Source of the DNA: Brucellaceae bacterium
GTDB taxonomy: Bacteria > Pseudomonadota > Alphaproteobacteria > Rhizobiales > Rhizobiaceae
Assembly (NCBI GenBank): GCA_020637775.1
Contig: JACKJV010000008.1
Coordinates: 148,294-212,293 of the forward strand
DNA: 64,000 nucleotides
Reading direction: 5' to 3'
Shown here: in pieces, positions 54,434-63,077 of the stretch
Position numbering within the stretch: position 1 is the stretch's first letter
Layout: each line of letters begins with the position of its first letter
Made by a program: the position numbers and the translations under genes
Notes under the pieces: model-generated
The model's input: only the letters and a program-made list of their open reading frames with translations
What the model was told of the DNA's origin: nothing
The model's database searches: none

Positions 54434-55999
54434 TCATTTCTTCTTCCCGGGCATGCCCGGCAGCTTCGGCCCGCCCAGCCCCGGCAATCCGCCCGGCAAA
54501 CCGGGACCGCCAAGGCCCGGAAGTTTCGGCGCGCCGCCGCCGCCCATGCCCATGGCCTCGGCCTGTTTCTGCAGCGCTTCCAGTTCCTTCGGGCTCATTT
54601 TCGAAAGGTCGGGCATGCCGCCCATCCCGCCCATCCCGCCAAGGCCCATCTTGCTGGCCATGCCGCCCATCAGCCCGCGCATCATGCCGCCCTTTCGGCC
54701 CTTGCCGCCCATTGCCTTCATCATGTCGGCCATCTGGCGGTGCATCTTGAGCAGCTTGTTGATCTGCGCGGCATCGGTGCCGGAGCCAGCGGCGATGCGT
54801 TTCTTGCGGCTGTGCTTGAGAAGGTCGGGATTGGACCGCTCCGCCGGCGTCATCGACTGGATGATGGCGATCTGGCGTCCGAACATCCTGTCGTCCATGC
54901 CGGCAGCGGCCATCTGGTCCTTCATCTTGCCCATGCCGGGCATGAGTCCCATGATGCCGCCAAGCCCGCCCATGTTCTGCATCTGGCGAAGCTGGTCGGC
55001 GAGGTCGTTCAGGTCGAACTTCCCCTCCTGCATCTTCTTCGCCATGGCGGCGGCTTTTTCCTGATCGATGGTCTCGGCAGCCTTTTCGACCAGGCTGACG
55101 ATATCGCCCATGCCCAGGATGCGGTCGGCGATGCGCTTGGGGTGGAATTCCTCCAGCCCGTCCATCTTCTCGCCCGTGCCGATCAGCTTGATCGGCTTGC
55201 CGGTCACGGCGCGCATCGAAAGGGCGGCGCCGCCGCGCCCGTCGCCGTCCATGCGGGTCAGCACGATGCCGGTAATGCCGACGCGCTCGTCGAAATTCCG
55301 CGCCAGGTTGACCGCGTCCTGACCGGTCAGCGAGTCCGCGACCAGAAGGATTTCATGCGGGTCCGACACCTTTCGGATATCGGCCATTTCCACCATCAGC
55401 GGCTCGTCTATATGCGTGCGTCCGGCCGTATCGAGGATGACGACGTCATGGCCGCCGAGTTTCGCCGCCTGGACGGAACGCTTTGCGATGGCGACCGGAT
55501 CCTGGCCAGGCACGATCGGCAATGTCGCCACGCCCGTCTGTTCGCCGAGCTGCCTGAGCTGCTCCTGCGCGGCCGGGCGCCGTGTGTCCAGCGAGGCCAT
55601 GAGCACCTTCTTGCCCTGGCGCTCGGTCAGCCGTTTGGCGATCTTGCCGGTGGTTGTCGTCTTGCCCGATCCCTGCAGGCCGACCATCATGATGACGACA
55701 GGCGCCGGCGCGTTGAGGTCGATGGCCTCGCCTTCCGACCCCAGCATCTCGACCAGTTCGTCATGAACGATCTTGACGACCTGCTGGCCCGGCTTGATCG
55801 ACTTGAGCACATCCTGGCCCACGGCCTTGGCGCGCACCCGGTCGGTGAAGGAACGCACCACGTCCAGCGCGACGTCGGCCTCGATAAGGGCGCGGCGCAC
55901 CTCGCGCAGGGCCGCCGAAACATCTGCCTCGGAAAGCGCGCCGCGGCCGGTAAGGCCGTTCAGGATTGATCCGAGCCGGTCGGATAAGCTCTCAAACAT
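54434..55999 (-). CDS. ffh: Signal recognition particle protein Ffh
   Basis: Ffh binds signal sequences of nascent membrane proteins and, with 4.5S RNA and FtsY, targets ribosomes to the membrane. The 521-residue product has the N domain (MFESLSDRLGSILNGLTGRG), the GTPase G domain with GLQGSGKTTTTGK (Lys113), DTAGR and RMDGDGRGG, and the Met/Gly-rich M domain ending in a Pro/Gly/Leu-rich tail. First gene of a leftward operon. No ffs (4.5S RNA) gene is seen nearby. Confidence 0.98.
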   Translation of the reverse strand: MFESLSDRLGSILNGLTGRGALSEADVSAALREVRRALIEADVALDVVRSFTDRVRAKAVGQDVLKSIKPGQQVVKIVHDELVEMLGSEGEAIDLNAPAPVVIMMVGLQGSGKTTTTGKIAKRLTERQGKKVLMASLDTRRPAAQEQLRQLGEQTGVATLPIVPGQDPVAIAKRSVQAAKLGGHDVVILDTAGRTHIDEPLMVEMADIRKVSDPHEILLVADSLTGQDAVNLARNFDERVGITGIVLTRMDGDGRGGAALSMRAVTGKPIKLIGTGEKMDGLEEFHPKRIADRILGMGDIVSLVEKAAETIDQEKAAAMAKKMQEGKFDLNDLADQLRQMQNMGGLGGIMGLMPGMGKMKDQMAAAGMDDRMFGRQIAIIQSMTPAERSNPDLLKHSRKKRIAAGSGTDAAQINKLLKMHRQMADMMKAMGGKGRKGGMMRGLMGGMASKMGLGGMGGMGGMPDLSKMSPKELEALQKQAEAMGMGGGGAPKLPGLGGPGLPGGLPGLGGPKLPGMPGKKK

Positions 56000-56034
56000 C
56001 GTCCAGTCCTTGGGTTCCGGGGTTCATGCCCCCG

Positions 56035-56063
56035 GAGATAACCATCGCAGCGCGGAATTCCAA
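56035..56063 (-). promoter_or_regulatory. Putative ffh promoter
   Basis: On the - strand TTGGAA and TATCTC are 17 bases apart, 36 bases before the ffh start. A CCGGGG/CCCCGG hairpin (56017-56035) overlaps the -10 end. The rest of the gap 56000-56385 contains the transglycosylase promoter somewhere and no further gene that I can support. Confidence 0.4.
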
Positions 56064-56385
56064 TCGCCAAAACGGTTCGGCGCCCGGGGGCGCATCGCGC
56101 TGCCGGGCGTTGACCTCCAGGTTTGCGGGGCGTCCCGCCTCCTGGTCGGCGCGTCGGAGTTCTCACTCGTCGCGGAAAGTCGAACGCGGTGCATAGTCGG
56201 GGAACGCCACGGAGTCAACCCGGCTGCCGAAATGCACGGTACTGCCACGCGATTGCCATGTTTGCCTGCAGGAATTGCATTTCCTCTTGTTGCCGGTTTC
56301 AGGCATTGCCCCGGATGACAAGAAGCGCAATCACTGGCAAATTCACGCCGGGGCTGACGATTCATTCTATCCGGAGGACCTACCG

Positions 56386-57198
56386 ATGACCATCCGACGC
56401 CACGCCATGGCCACGGCCGTAGCTTGTGCCTTTCTCATGGCACCCGGCGCCGCGTTTGCAGCCAAGTGCGGAAACACATCGTCCGGGTTCGATGCCTGGA
56501 AGCGGCAAATGGCCGGCGAGGCGCAATCCGCCGGCGTCGGCCAGCGCGGCATCGCCGCCCTGATGGCGACACGCTACGCCAATGATACGATCCGCGCCGA
56601 CAGGGGCCAGAAAAGCTTCAAATACTCGCTGAAGAAATTCATGCAGGTACGCGGCGCCAACACCATTGTCGCCAAGGGCAAACGGCTGAAGAAGTCCAAG
56701 GCATCGCTGCTGAAGCAGATCGAGGCCCGCTATGGCGTGCCCCCCGGCCCGCTGATCGCCATCTGGGGCATGGAAACGGCCTTTGGCGGCTTCCAGGGCA
56801 ATTCCAATCTGCTTTCCGCCACCGCCACGCTGGCCTACGATTGCCGCCGGTCCGATTTCTTCACCGGTCACCTTCTGGCGGCGTTGAAGCTGGTGGATCG
56901 CGGCGTTCTGTCCAGTTCGACCGTGGGCGCCAAGCATGGTGAATGGGGCCAGACCCAGTTCCTGCCCGGTTCCGTCGCCCGCTACGGCGTGGATTTCGAT
57001 GGCGGCGGGCTGAACCTGTCGCGCTCCTCCGCCGATGCGCTGGCATCGACGGCCAATTTCCTGCGCGCCCATGGCTGGCGTCCGGGCGCCGGCTACCAGC
57101 CCGGCCAGCCGAATTACCGTGCCATCCAGGGCTGGAATGCCGCCGGCGTCTATCAGCAGGCCATCGCCATCATGGCATCGCAGATCGACGGCCGGTAG
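56386..57198 (+). CDS. Lytic murein transglycosylase, MltB family
   Basis: Lytic transglycosylases cut peptidoglycan with formation of 1,6-anhydromuramic acid. The 270-residue product has a signal peptide (residues 1-26, ending AAFAAK) and an MltB-type (SLT_2) domain with the catalytic Glu130 in IWGMETAFGGFQGNSN and GEWGQTQFLPGS. There is no lipobox, so it is a soluble periplasmic form. GGAGG lies 8 bases before ATG 56386. A terminator hairpin follows. Confidence 0.92.
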   Translation: MTIRRHAMATAVACAFLMAPGAAFAAKCGNTSSGFDAWKRQMAGEAQSAGVGQRGIAALMATRYANDTIRADRGQKSFKYSLKKFMQVRGANTIVAKGKRLKKSKASLLKQIEARYGVPPGPLIAIWGMETAFGGFQGNSNLLSATATLAYDCRRSDFFTGHLLAALKLVDRGVLSSSTVGAKHGEWGQTQFLPGSVARYGVDFDGGGLNLSRSSADALASTANFLRAHGWRPGAGYQPGQPNYRAIQGWNAAGVYQQAIAIMASQIDGR

Positions 57199-57220
57199 GG
57201 CACTCGGCAAACCATGAGAA

Positions 57221-57242
57221 AGGCCGGCCTTCGCGCCGGCCT
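57221..57242. terminator. Bidirectional hairpin between convergent genes
   Basis: AGGCCGGC pairs perfectly with GCCGGCCT around CTTCGC. The - strand side is followed by TTTCT, the + strand side has no T run. Confidence 0.6.
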
Positions 57243-57265
57243 CGATCCCGCACAACAAGGCTCGC

Positions 57266-57676
57266 TTACGAGCCCTCGCAGTCCTCGCCCGTTTCGGCCT
57301 GCTCGCTGCGCACGACCTGGTCGCCAGCGAATGCGAATGTTTCGCGCGTTTCCACCGCGCTGCCGGGAAAACGGTAGCAGACCACCACGGTGGCGGTGTC
57401 CGCGCCCGCCGCATCCAGCCGCCAGTCGATCGATCCGCCCGCGATTGCCTCGCGCCATTCCGGCAGGCTTTCCAGAAACGCATCCCTGTTTTGTTCGATG
57501 CCGATGTCTTCCAGCACGAAGACGGCCTCATCCGCGATGAGCGGTGCAAGCACGGTAGCGTCGCCGGCTGCCAATCCGTCATACCAGCGCGCCAGGACAT
57601 TGGCCGGGTCGGCCAGCACCGGACCGGACACGATCAGATACAGGGCGAAAGCTGCAAGGCGGAAAACGGGGCGCAT
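57266..57676 (-). CDS. Secreted NTF2/SnoaL-like protein
   Basis: The 136-residue product has a signal peptide (residues 1-22) and an NTF2-like fold by its pattern of a helical opening (VLARWYDGLAAGDATVLAPLIADEAVFVLEDIGIEQNRDAFLESL) and beta-sheet end (VVVCYRFPGSAVETRETFAFAGDQVV). Such cone-shaped domains bind small hydrophobic ligands or act as steroid-isomerase-like enzymes; no catalytic residues can be assigned. It is convergent with the transglycosylase gene. Confidence 0.75.
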   Translation of the reverse strand: MRPVFRLAAFALYLIVSGPVLADPANVLARWYDGLAAGDATVLAPLIADEAVFVLEDIGIEQNRDAFLESLPEWREAIAGGSIDWRLDAAGADTATVVVCYRFPGSAVETRETFAFAGDQVVRSEQAETGEDCEGS

Positions 57677-57730
57677 GGGTCTTGCCTCACCAGAGAAGCA
57701 GGGATTGAGAAGAAGGTGAACGCACGCCGT

Positions 57731-58417
57731 TCAGGCCTTGTCTTTCCCGGCCGGTTCCATTCCTTCGGCCAGCATTTCCGGCGCCAGCCGTTCGAAATCA
57801 CCGCTTTGGGCGTTCATCACCCACAATTCACCGGTGGAAATGTCGAACCACGCGCCGTGCAGCGCGAGCCGGCCTTTCTTTTCAAGGATGTCGACACAGG
57901 GAAAGCTGCGCAGGTTGTTGAGCGAATAGCGGATCGAGATCCGTTCCAGCGCCGTCTGCTTTTCCGTGCCGGTCATGAAGGTATAGGAGCCGACAGCCTC
58001 GGATGCAGGGCCGAGCAGACCCATCCACTTGCCGATGAAGTCACCCGGTGACAATGGCTCCGCCCCGCTCGTCAACGCAGCCGATATGCCGCCGCAGCGC
58101 CCGTGGCCGAGAACGAGTATGTTCTTGACCCTGAGGCTCTGAACCGCGAATTCGAGTGCCGCCGATGTCGAATGATATTCACCGTCCGGCTTGTAGGGCG
58201 GCACCAGGTTGGCCACATTGCGCACCACGAACAGTTCGCCCGGCAATGCATTGAAGATCATTTCCGGCGCGGCGCGCGAATCGCAACAGGCGATGACCAT
58301 GGTTTCCGGCTTCTGCCCTTCCCGCGCCAGCGTCTGGTAGCGCTCCGTTTCGACGGTGAAGCGCCCCTGCATGAAATCGCGATACCCTTGGGCAAGGGAA
58401 GTGGGGAATGTGGTCAT
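57731..58417 (-). CDS. Beta-class carbonic anhydrase
   Basis: Carbonic anhydrase interconverts CO2 and bicarbonate, supplying carboxylases. The 228-residue product has all beta-class zinc residues: Cys44, Asp46 and Arg48 in CCDSR, and His105/Cys108 in GHGRCGG. ATG 58417 gives the family start MTTFPTSLAQGYRDF; the longer reading to 58507 is not supported. It is co-directional with the DUF429-pyridoxal kinase pair. Confidence 0.96.
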   Translation of the reverse strand: MTTFPTSLAQGYRDFMQGRFTVETERYQTLAREGQKPETMVIACCDSRAAPEMIFNALPGELFVVRNVANLVPPYKPDGEYHSTSAALEFAVQSLRVKNILVLGHGRCGGISAALTSGAEPLSPGDFIGKWMGLLGPASEAVGSYTFMTGTEKQTALERISIRYSLNNLRSFPCVDILEKKGRLALHGAWFDISTGELWVMNAQSGDFERLAPEMLAEGMEPAGKDKA

Positions 58418-58472
58418 CGTCTGCGCCTCTGGTCCATGCCGATGCCCGATCAAGCCCCCTGCGCCGCCCCTG

Positions 58473-59234
58473 TCAAGCGCGAATGCAGACGGGTATTCCG
58501 TGCGCATCGGTCAGCGGCGGGTCCGGGAAGGCTTCGGTCAGGCCCTTTTCATGCCGCCGCGCGATCATCAGGCAGGCCAGCGCGTCCAGGCAATCGTCCG
58601 CGCCCGCACCGGGCGGCGCGGACGCCGCCACCAGCGCCTCCGGCAGGCCATGCCGCATCAGCAGGCCACGCCGCTCGGCCATGCCCGGTGGATGGATACG
58701 GCCCTTGAGCTTTTTCGGCAGCGTCATCGCCTTTTCGCCATTGAGACGCCAGAAGGCCAGTTCCGGATGGCATTCGATCACGCGGTCGCGCAGGTCGCGG
58801 GAGGCCCGAAGCAGGATGTCGATCTCGCGGATCTTGGGAAACAGCGTGAACGCCTGAAAGGCCAGCCCGCGCGGCGGGTCCGATGTCTGCCGCGCCACCC
58901 GGTCGGCCCGCAGGCGCGCCGCGCGCATCGCATTCCAGTCGGCAAACGGCCCCGGTTCGGCATAGACGGCGGCGCGCGAGGGAATGGAGAAGACGCTGGA
59001 CTGGCGCGCGCCCAGATGCGGCCGGATCGCCTGTTCCGGTCCGCGGCCGCCGCGCCCGATGCGCTCCGGCAGGCCGATCGGCATGTCGACGGCAACAATG
59101 GCATGCGGCCCCAGCGTTTCCATCAGTCCGGCGAAGGAGGCGAATACCGCCAGGACCGGTTCGCACCCGGCACGCTCGATGGCCGCCACCCAACCGGCCT
59201 TGCATCCATCGACGCCGGCCAGAACGCCGTTCAT
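58473..59234 (-). CDS. DUF429 protein
   Basis: The 253-residue product has the DUF429 opening VLAGVDGCKAGWVAAI, the DMPIGLPERIGRGGRGPEQAIRPHLGARQSSVFSIPSR core and the acidic GADDCLDALACLMIA end, an RNase H-like actin/nuclease-type fold with conserved Asp/Glu residues. Function is unknown; a predicted nuclease role exists in the literature for the wider family. Its ATG overlaps the pyridoxal kinase stop by 4 bases (ATGA), so the two are coupled. Confidence 0.85.
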   Translation of the reverse strand: MNGVLAGVDGCKAGWVAAIERAGCEPVLAVFASFAGLMETLGPHAIVAVDMPIGLPERIGRGGRGPEQAIRPHLGARQSSVFSIPSRAAVYAEPGPFADWNAMRAARLRADRVARQTSDPPRGLAFQAFTLFPKIREIDILLRASRDLRDRVIECHPELAFWRLNGEKAMTLPKKLKGRIHPPGMAERRGLLMRHGLPEALVAASAPPGAGADDCLDALACLMIARRHEKGLTEAFPDPPLTDAHGIPVCIRA

Positions 59235-60103
59235 GTCTTCACCCGCCGCGGCGCGGGGCGCGCAAGCTGGCGCATCGTGACCATGGCCAGAGGATGTTTC
59301 AGACTGTCGGCCTCCTGTTCCAGGAGAAGCTCGTCCGATCCGGCGCGCACCGACCGGTTGAGCACTTCGAACACCGAGGCCGTGGCCTTTTCCAGGGCCT
59401 TGCCTTCGTCGTCGCCACCGAGCAGCCGCGCCAGGAACAATGCGGCGGTCAGGTCGCCGGGACCGTTCGGCGCCTGGGGGATCAGCCTGTGCTCGGCCAG
59501 GAGCGCGCGCCGCGGCGTCACGAGAAGATTGGCCGTGGAATCCGCCATCATGGCATGAGCGGATGTGACGAGCAGGCGCGCAGGACCCGTTTCCGGTGCC
59601 GCGCGGAGGATATCGCCATTGGTGCCGAGTTGGCGGCCAACCAGCCATTCCAGTTCGAACCGGTTCGGCGTGGCGATGTCCGCCACCCGAAGCAGGCGGT
59701 CGCGAATTGCCGCCGCGGTGGCTTCGGGTACGTAAAGACCGTCCTTGTCGCCGATCACCGGGTCGCAGACATGGATCAAACCGGGTTGCTTGTCCTTCAG
59801 CGCCGCAACAAGGTCGGCAACTGCGCCGGCCTGCCCGGCATCGCCGAGATAGCCCGTAAGGACGGCGGCAAGTTCACCGGCCCATGGCGCGCGCGCCAGA
59901 TCCTGCATGAAGGCGCGGAATTGATCCGGCGGCGGCACGATGCGCGTTGCCGGCCCATGCCCCGGATGCCAGGGCAGCAGAACGGTCGGCGCGGCCCAGA
60001 CCGGGAAACCCAGCGTTTCGAGCGCGAAGACCGCCGCCCGGTTGCCGACCGAACCGCGCGCGACATGGCTGGAAACAACCAGCACCGCCTTTCCCTGCAC
60101 CAT
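59231..60103 (-). CDS. pdxY: Pyridoxal kinase
   Basis: Pyridoxal kinase phosphorylates pyridoxal to PLP in the salvage route. The 290-residue ribokinase-fold protein opens with VLVVSSHVARGSVGNRAAVFALETLGF, has CDPVIGDKDGLYVPE and the catalytic-base motif NGPGDLTAALFLA. Length and sequence fit PdxY rather than PdxK. GGGACGGG precedes the ATG. It is divergent from a GNAT gene and coupled to DUF429. Confidence 0.94.
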   Translation of the reverse strand: MVQGKAVLVVSSHVARGSVGNRAAVFALETLGFPVWAAPTVLLPWHPGHGPATRIVPPPDQFRAFMQDLARAPWAGELAAVLTGYLGDAGQAGAVADLVAALKDKQPGLIHVCDPVIGDKDGLYVPEATAAAIRDRLLRVADIATPNRFELEWLVGRQLGTNGDILRAAPETGPARLLVTSAHAMMADSTANLLVTPRRALLAEHRLIPQAPNGPGDLTAALFLARLLGGDDEGKALEKATASVFEVLNRSVRAGSDELLLEQEADSLKHPLAMVTMRQLARPAPRRVKT

Positions 60104-60237
60104 TGTCCCGTCCCTTCAGGCACACCAGCATGGCCCGTTATGGCATGGCGGAACGCCATTGCGAACCGGACAAGCCTGTGGGTGGTGCAAAGGTGCATCT
60201 TGGCGCAAGGGCCGCTCTCCTCTATGGTTAAGAAACC

Positions 60238-60744
60238 ATGAACACGCTGAGCATCGACATACGGCGCGCAGAGCCGGAAGACGCAGCTGCCATCTCCGAT
60301 GTGCATCTTCACGCATGGACAGGTGCCTATGCCGGCATCATCCCGCATGGAGCGCTATCCCGCATGATCGCCCGGCGCGGGGTGCAATGGTGGGACCATG
60401 CCATCCGCCGGGCTGCCTCGGTGCTGGTCGTCGAGATCGGCGGCGTCATCGCGGGCTATGCGACGCTTGGCCGGAACCGTGCGAAGGAACTCGCTCAACA
60501 GGGCGAGATTTACGAGCTCTACATCCTGCCCGAGTATCAGGGCATCGGCCTCGGCTCCCGCCTGTTCGATGCGGCCCGTGCCACGCTGGAAGACCATGGC
60601 CTCAACGGCATGGTTGTCTGGGCGCTGGAAGAAAACGACATCGCCCAGGCCTTCTATTTCTCGCGCGGCGGCGAAGACGTGGCCGAGGGGGTCGAGGTGT
60701 TCGATTCCAGGGCCCTCCGCAAGGTCGCCTTTGTCTGGAACTGA
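60238..60744 (+). CDS. GNAT family N-acetyltransferase
   Basis: The 168-residue acetyltransferase has the acetyl-CoA loop YQGIGLGSRL (about residues 100-109) after ELYILPE, and the C-terminal NDIAQAFYFSRGG typical of the RimI-like GNAT group. The acceptor is unknown. It is divergent from pdxY and 116 bases before ppa. Confidence 0.9.
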   Translation: MNTLSIDIRRAEPEDAAAISDVHLHAWTGAYAGIIPHGALSRMIARRGVQWWDHAIRRAASVLVVEIGGVIAGYATLGRNRAKELAQQGEIYELYILPEYQGIGLGSRLFDAARATLEDHGLNGMVVWALEENDIAQAFYFSRGGEDVAEGVEVFDSRALRKVAFVWN

Positions 60745-60860
60745 TCGGATTCGCCGATTTGCCGGCGCGGCTTTTTTCGCATCGCGTTGGACTTATGCGG
60801 CATTGCACAATGGCCAAGGCTCGTCTATCGGGGACGCAACGACAAACCCCGGAGTGATCC

Positions 60861-61397
60861 ATGCGTATTGACGCCATTTCCATCGGCAACAACCCGCCGG
60901 AAGACATCAATGTCATCATCGAAGTCCAGGTCGGCGGCCACCCGATCAAGTACGAAATGGACAAGGAAGCCGGCACGCTCGTCGTTGACCGTTTCCTCTA
61001 CACGCCGATGACCTATCCAGGGAATTACGGCTTCGTTCCCCACACCCTGTCGGAAGACGGCGATCCCATCGACGTCCTGGTTTGCAACACCCGTCCGCTC
61101 GTGCCGGGATGCGTCATCAATGTCCGCCCCATCGGCGTTCTCGTCATGGAGGACGATGGCGGCAAGGACGAGAAGGTCATCGCGGTTCCCACGCACAAGC
61201 TGACCAAGCGCTATGACAGCGTCGAGAACTACGACGACATGCCCGACATCACGCTCAAGCAGATCGAGCATTTCTTCGAACACTACAAGGATCTGGAACC
61301 CGGCAAGTGGGTCAAGATCGGCGGCTGGCAGGACAAGGATGCGGCAAAGCGCATGATCCTGGAAGCCGTCGAGCGCGCCAGGGCGGAAAAGGCCTGA
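60861..61397 (+). CDS. ppa: Inorganic pyrophosphatase, family I
   Basis: Ppa hydrolyses pyrophosphate and pulls biosynthetic reactions forward. The 178-residue product has the metal-binding signature [10 protein letters not shown] (three Asp), the [17 protein letters not shown] substrate segment and [26 protein letters not shown] precedes ATG 60861. A strong terminator follows. Confidence 0.98.
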   Translation: MRIDAISIGNNPPEDINVIIEVQVGGHPIKYEMDKEAGTLVVDRFLYTPMTYPGNYGFVPHTLSEDGDPIDVLVCNTRPLVPGCVINVRPIGVLVMEDDGGKDEKVIAVPTHKLTKRYDSVENYDDMPDITLKQIEHFFEHYKDLEPGKWVKIGGWQDKDAAKRMILEAVERARAEKA

Positions 61398-61427
61398 CCC
61401 GGCGGATCAGGTTCGTGACATGACAGG

Positions 61428-61453
61428 AGCCGGGCCCGCAAGCCCGGCTTTTT
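61428..61453 (+). terminator. Intrinsic terminator of ppa
   Basis: AGCCGGGC and GCCCGGCT form a perfect 8-bp stem around CCGCAA, followed by five T (61449-61453). Confidence 0.88.
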
Positions 61454-61466
61454 CATGCCGGTCCCG

Positions 61467-62066
61467 TCATTCCTGCCGGTGCCGCGACGTTGAGGGCAGA
61501 GCCACAGTGCCCGCGCGAACGATCGGCTCGTCCCGCCAGCAGGCGAAACCCCGCGCGTGGCGGTCCGCCAGGTCGCGCGCCTGCCGGTTGTGGCCGGAAT
61601 TGCCTGTCGCCACCACATAGCCCACGACGCAGCCCTCACGCTCGCCCGGCTGCCCCACCTTTTCCACCACCAGAACCTGCACCGGTTTGCCGGCATCGCC
61701 GGTCGACACCGTCCAGCGATGAATCGTGGCGAAGGGAACGCCGCGCTCCACACGCCATTCGATCGTGTCCGATACCGAGTTGAACCCGCCGAAGCTCTCC
61801 CAGCTGTCCGCTACGCCACCTGGCGCAAACCCGTAGAAAAGGCTGTCGCGCAGATCGCCATAGGAAAGGTGGACCGGATAGTCGCGATAACCGGGACAGA
61901 GCATTTTCGCCCAGTCACCGCCCTCCTCTTCCGCCGGCCGGTCGATCACCGTGCAGCCATTCTGCGTATCGAGCTTCGTATAGACGCTGTCCGGCGCGGC
62001 GAAAGTCGGAAAAGCAATCAGCGGCAATACCAGCATTGCAGCGGCGAAGGACAGGAAAAGGCGCAT
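61467..62066 (-). CDS. Secreted hypothetical protein
   Basis: The 199-residue product has a signal peptide (residues 1-23, ending TFAAP) and a mature part rich in aromatic and acidic residues, with four cysteines that could form disulfides (NGCTVID, KMLCPGY, REGCVVGY, GFACWRDE). Nothing identifies its function. It lies directly after the ppa terminator in the opposite direction and is followed upstream by the DUF167 gene after 62 bases. Confidence 0.7.
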   Translation of the reverse strand: MRLFLSFAAAMLVLPLIAFPTFAAPDSVYTKLDTQNGCTVIDRPAEEEGGDWAKMLCPGYRDYPVHLSYGDLRDSLFYGFAPGGVADSWESFGGFNSVSDTIEWRVERGVPFATIHRWTVSTGDAGKPVQVLVVEKVGQPGEREGCVVGYVVATGNSGHNRQARDLADRHARGFACWRDEPIVRAGTVALPSTSRHRQE

Positions 62067-62128
62067 CGGCAGCGTCTCCGGCAGGTTGGACCGGTGCCAG
62101 TTTGCCAGAGGTCACCGCGTGGCGACAA

Positions 62129-62449
62129 TCAGTTTTCGCCCGCAAGCTGCTGCACTTGCCGGGCCAGCGCCTCACCATCTCCGGAAATGGTCACGGTCTT
62201 CAACCGCGATGTCCCGCCGGCCGTGACCGAAACGGTCGAAGCCGGAACGCCGAGCCAGCGCGCGACGAGCTTTTCCAGCGCCGCATTGGCCTTGCCCTTC
62301 TCCGGCACCGCGCGCACCCGCGCCTTCAGGTGCACCGCCCCGTCGGCGGATGAGCCGCAGCCTTCCACAGCATCGCGCGCGGCCTTGGGCGTGAGGCGCA
62401 CGAACAGCTCGAGGCCGCCAGCGCCCTGCCGGAAACAACCGCCGCTCAC
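62129..62449 (-). CDS. DUF167 (YggU) family protein
   Basis: The 106-residue product has the DUF167 pattern [16 protein letters not shown]...[30 protein letters not shown], a small alpha/beta protein of unknown role, often next to yggT. The start is GTG 62449, which overlaps the YggT stop (GTGA); this coupling decides against longer readings. Confidence 0.88.
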   Translation of the reverse strand: MSGGCFRQGAGGLELFVRLTPKAARDAVEGCGSSADGAVHLKARVRAVPEKGKANAALEKLVARWLGVPASTVSVTAGGTSRLKTVTISGDGEALARQVQQLAGEN

Positions 62450-62736
62450 AGCACTGCGGGCGCGATGGTCGTCCAGATGAAACGCTGCAGGAAGAAGATG
62501 ATGAGGAACAGGACGATCGGTGAAAGATCGATGCCGCCAAGATCGGGCAGGATGCGCCGGATCGGCCGCAGCAGCGGTTCGGTCGCCTTGTAGAGGAAAT
62601 CGCCGATCATCGCGACGAACTGGTTGCGCGAATTGATCACGTTGAAGGCGAACAGCCAAGAATAGATCACCATGGCGATCAGGATCCAGGAATAGATGTC
62701 CAGCGCCAGGTTGAGTGTCTGCAGAAAGGCCAGCAT
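62446..62736 (-). CDS. YggT family membrane protein
   Basis: The 96-residue product has two membrane helices (about residues 5-27 and 68-91) with the family segment [23 protein letters not shown] in between. YggT proteins have been linked to osmotic tolerance and, in plastids, to division-site and cytochrome assembly roles. ATG 62736 is the family-length start. The stop overlaps the DUF167 start. Confidence 0.9.
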   Translation of the reverse strand: MLAFLQTLNLALDIYSWILIAMVIYSWLFAFNVINSRNQFVAMIGDFLYKATEPLLRPIRRILPDLGGIDLSPIVLFLIIFFLQRFIWTTIAPAVL

Positions 62737-62844
62737 GGTCTCGGTCCGTTTGTCGTATCTGTCATGTAGCCACTGGTTTGGCGGGCGGCAAGTCCGCCCG
62801 CGCGCCAAGGACGCATCAAGCGCGATGCGATGCCACGCTTTCGC

Positions 62845-62873
62845 TTGACAGCATGCACGCCACTCCCATAAAT
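62845..62873 (+). promoter_or_regulatory. Promoter of tRNA-Ala
   Basis: A perfect -35 TTGACA (62845-62850) and a -10-like ATAAAT (62868-62873) are 17 bases apart. The predicted start lies about 8 bases before the tRNA 5' end. Confidence 0.65.
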
Positions 62874-62888
62874 GCGCCTCACTGGAAC

Positions 62889-62964
<76 letters not shown>

Positions 62965-63040
62965 GTTCTTCTCTTCTGATGAATTATTCCGTATTTTCAA
63001 TGCTTTGATATTATCGCGCGCCTCTGCGCGGGCCGGGCGC

Positions 63041-63071
63041 TTGACCTTGCCGTAGCTGGAACCACTATCTT
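63041..63071 (+). promoter_or_regulatory. CueR-type (MerR-family) promoter
   Basis: TTGACC (-35) and TATCTT (-10) are separated by 19 bases, the long spacing that MerR-family activators correct. The spacer contains CTTGCC-GTA-GCTGGAACC, close to the CueR dyad ACCTTCC-N7-GGAAGGT. The expected transcription start falls on or next to the ATG at 63078. Confidence 0.75.
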
Positions 63072-63077
63072 TCCGGC

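Noticed and set aside
56000..56385. Search for a 4.5S (ffs) RNA next to ffh.
   Set aside because: The conserved core GGAAGGAAGCAGCC of the SRP RNA is not present, and no extended single hairpin of the right size is seen.
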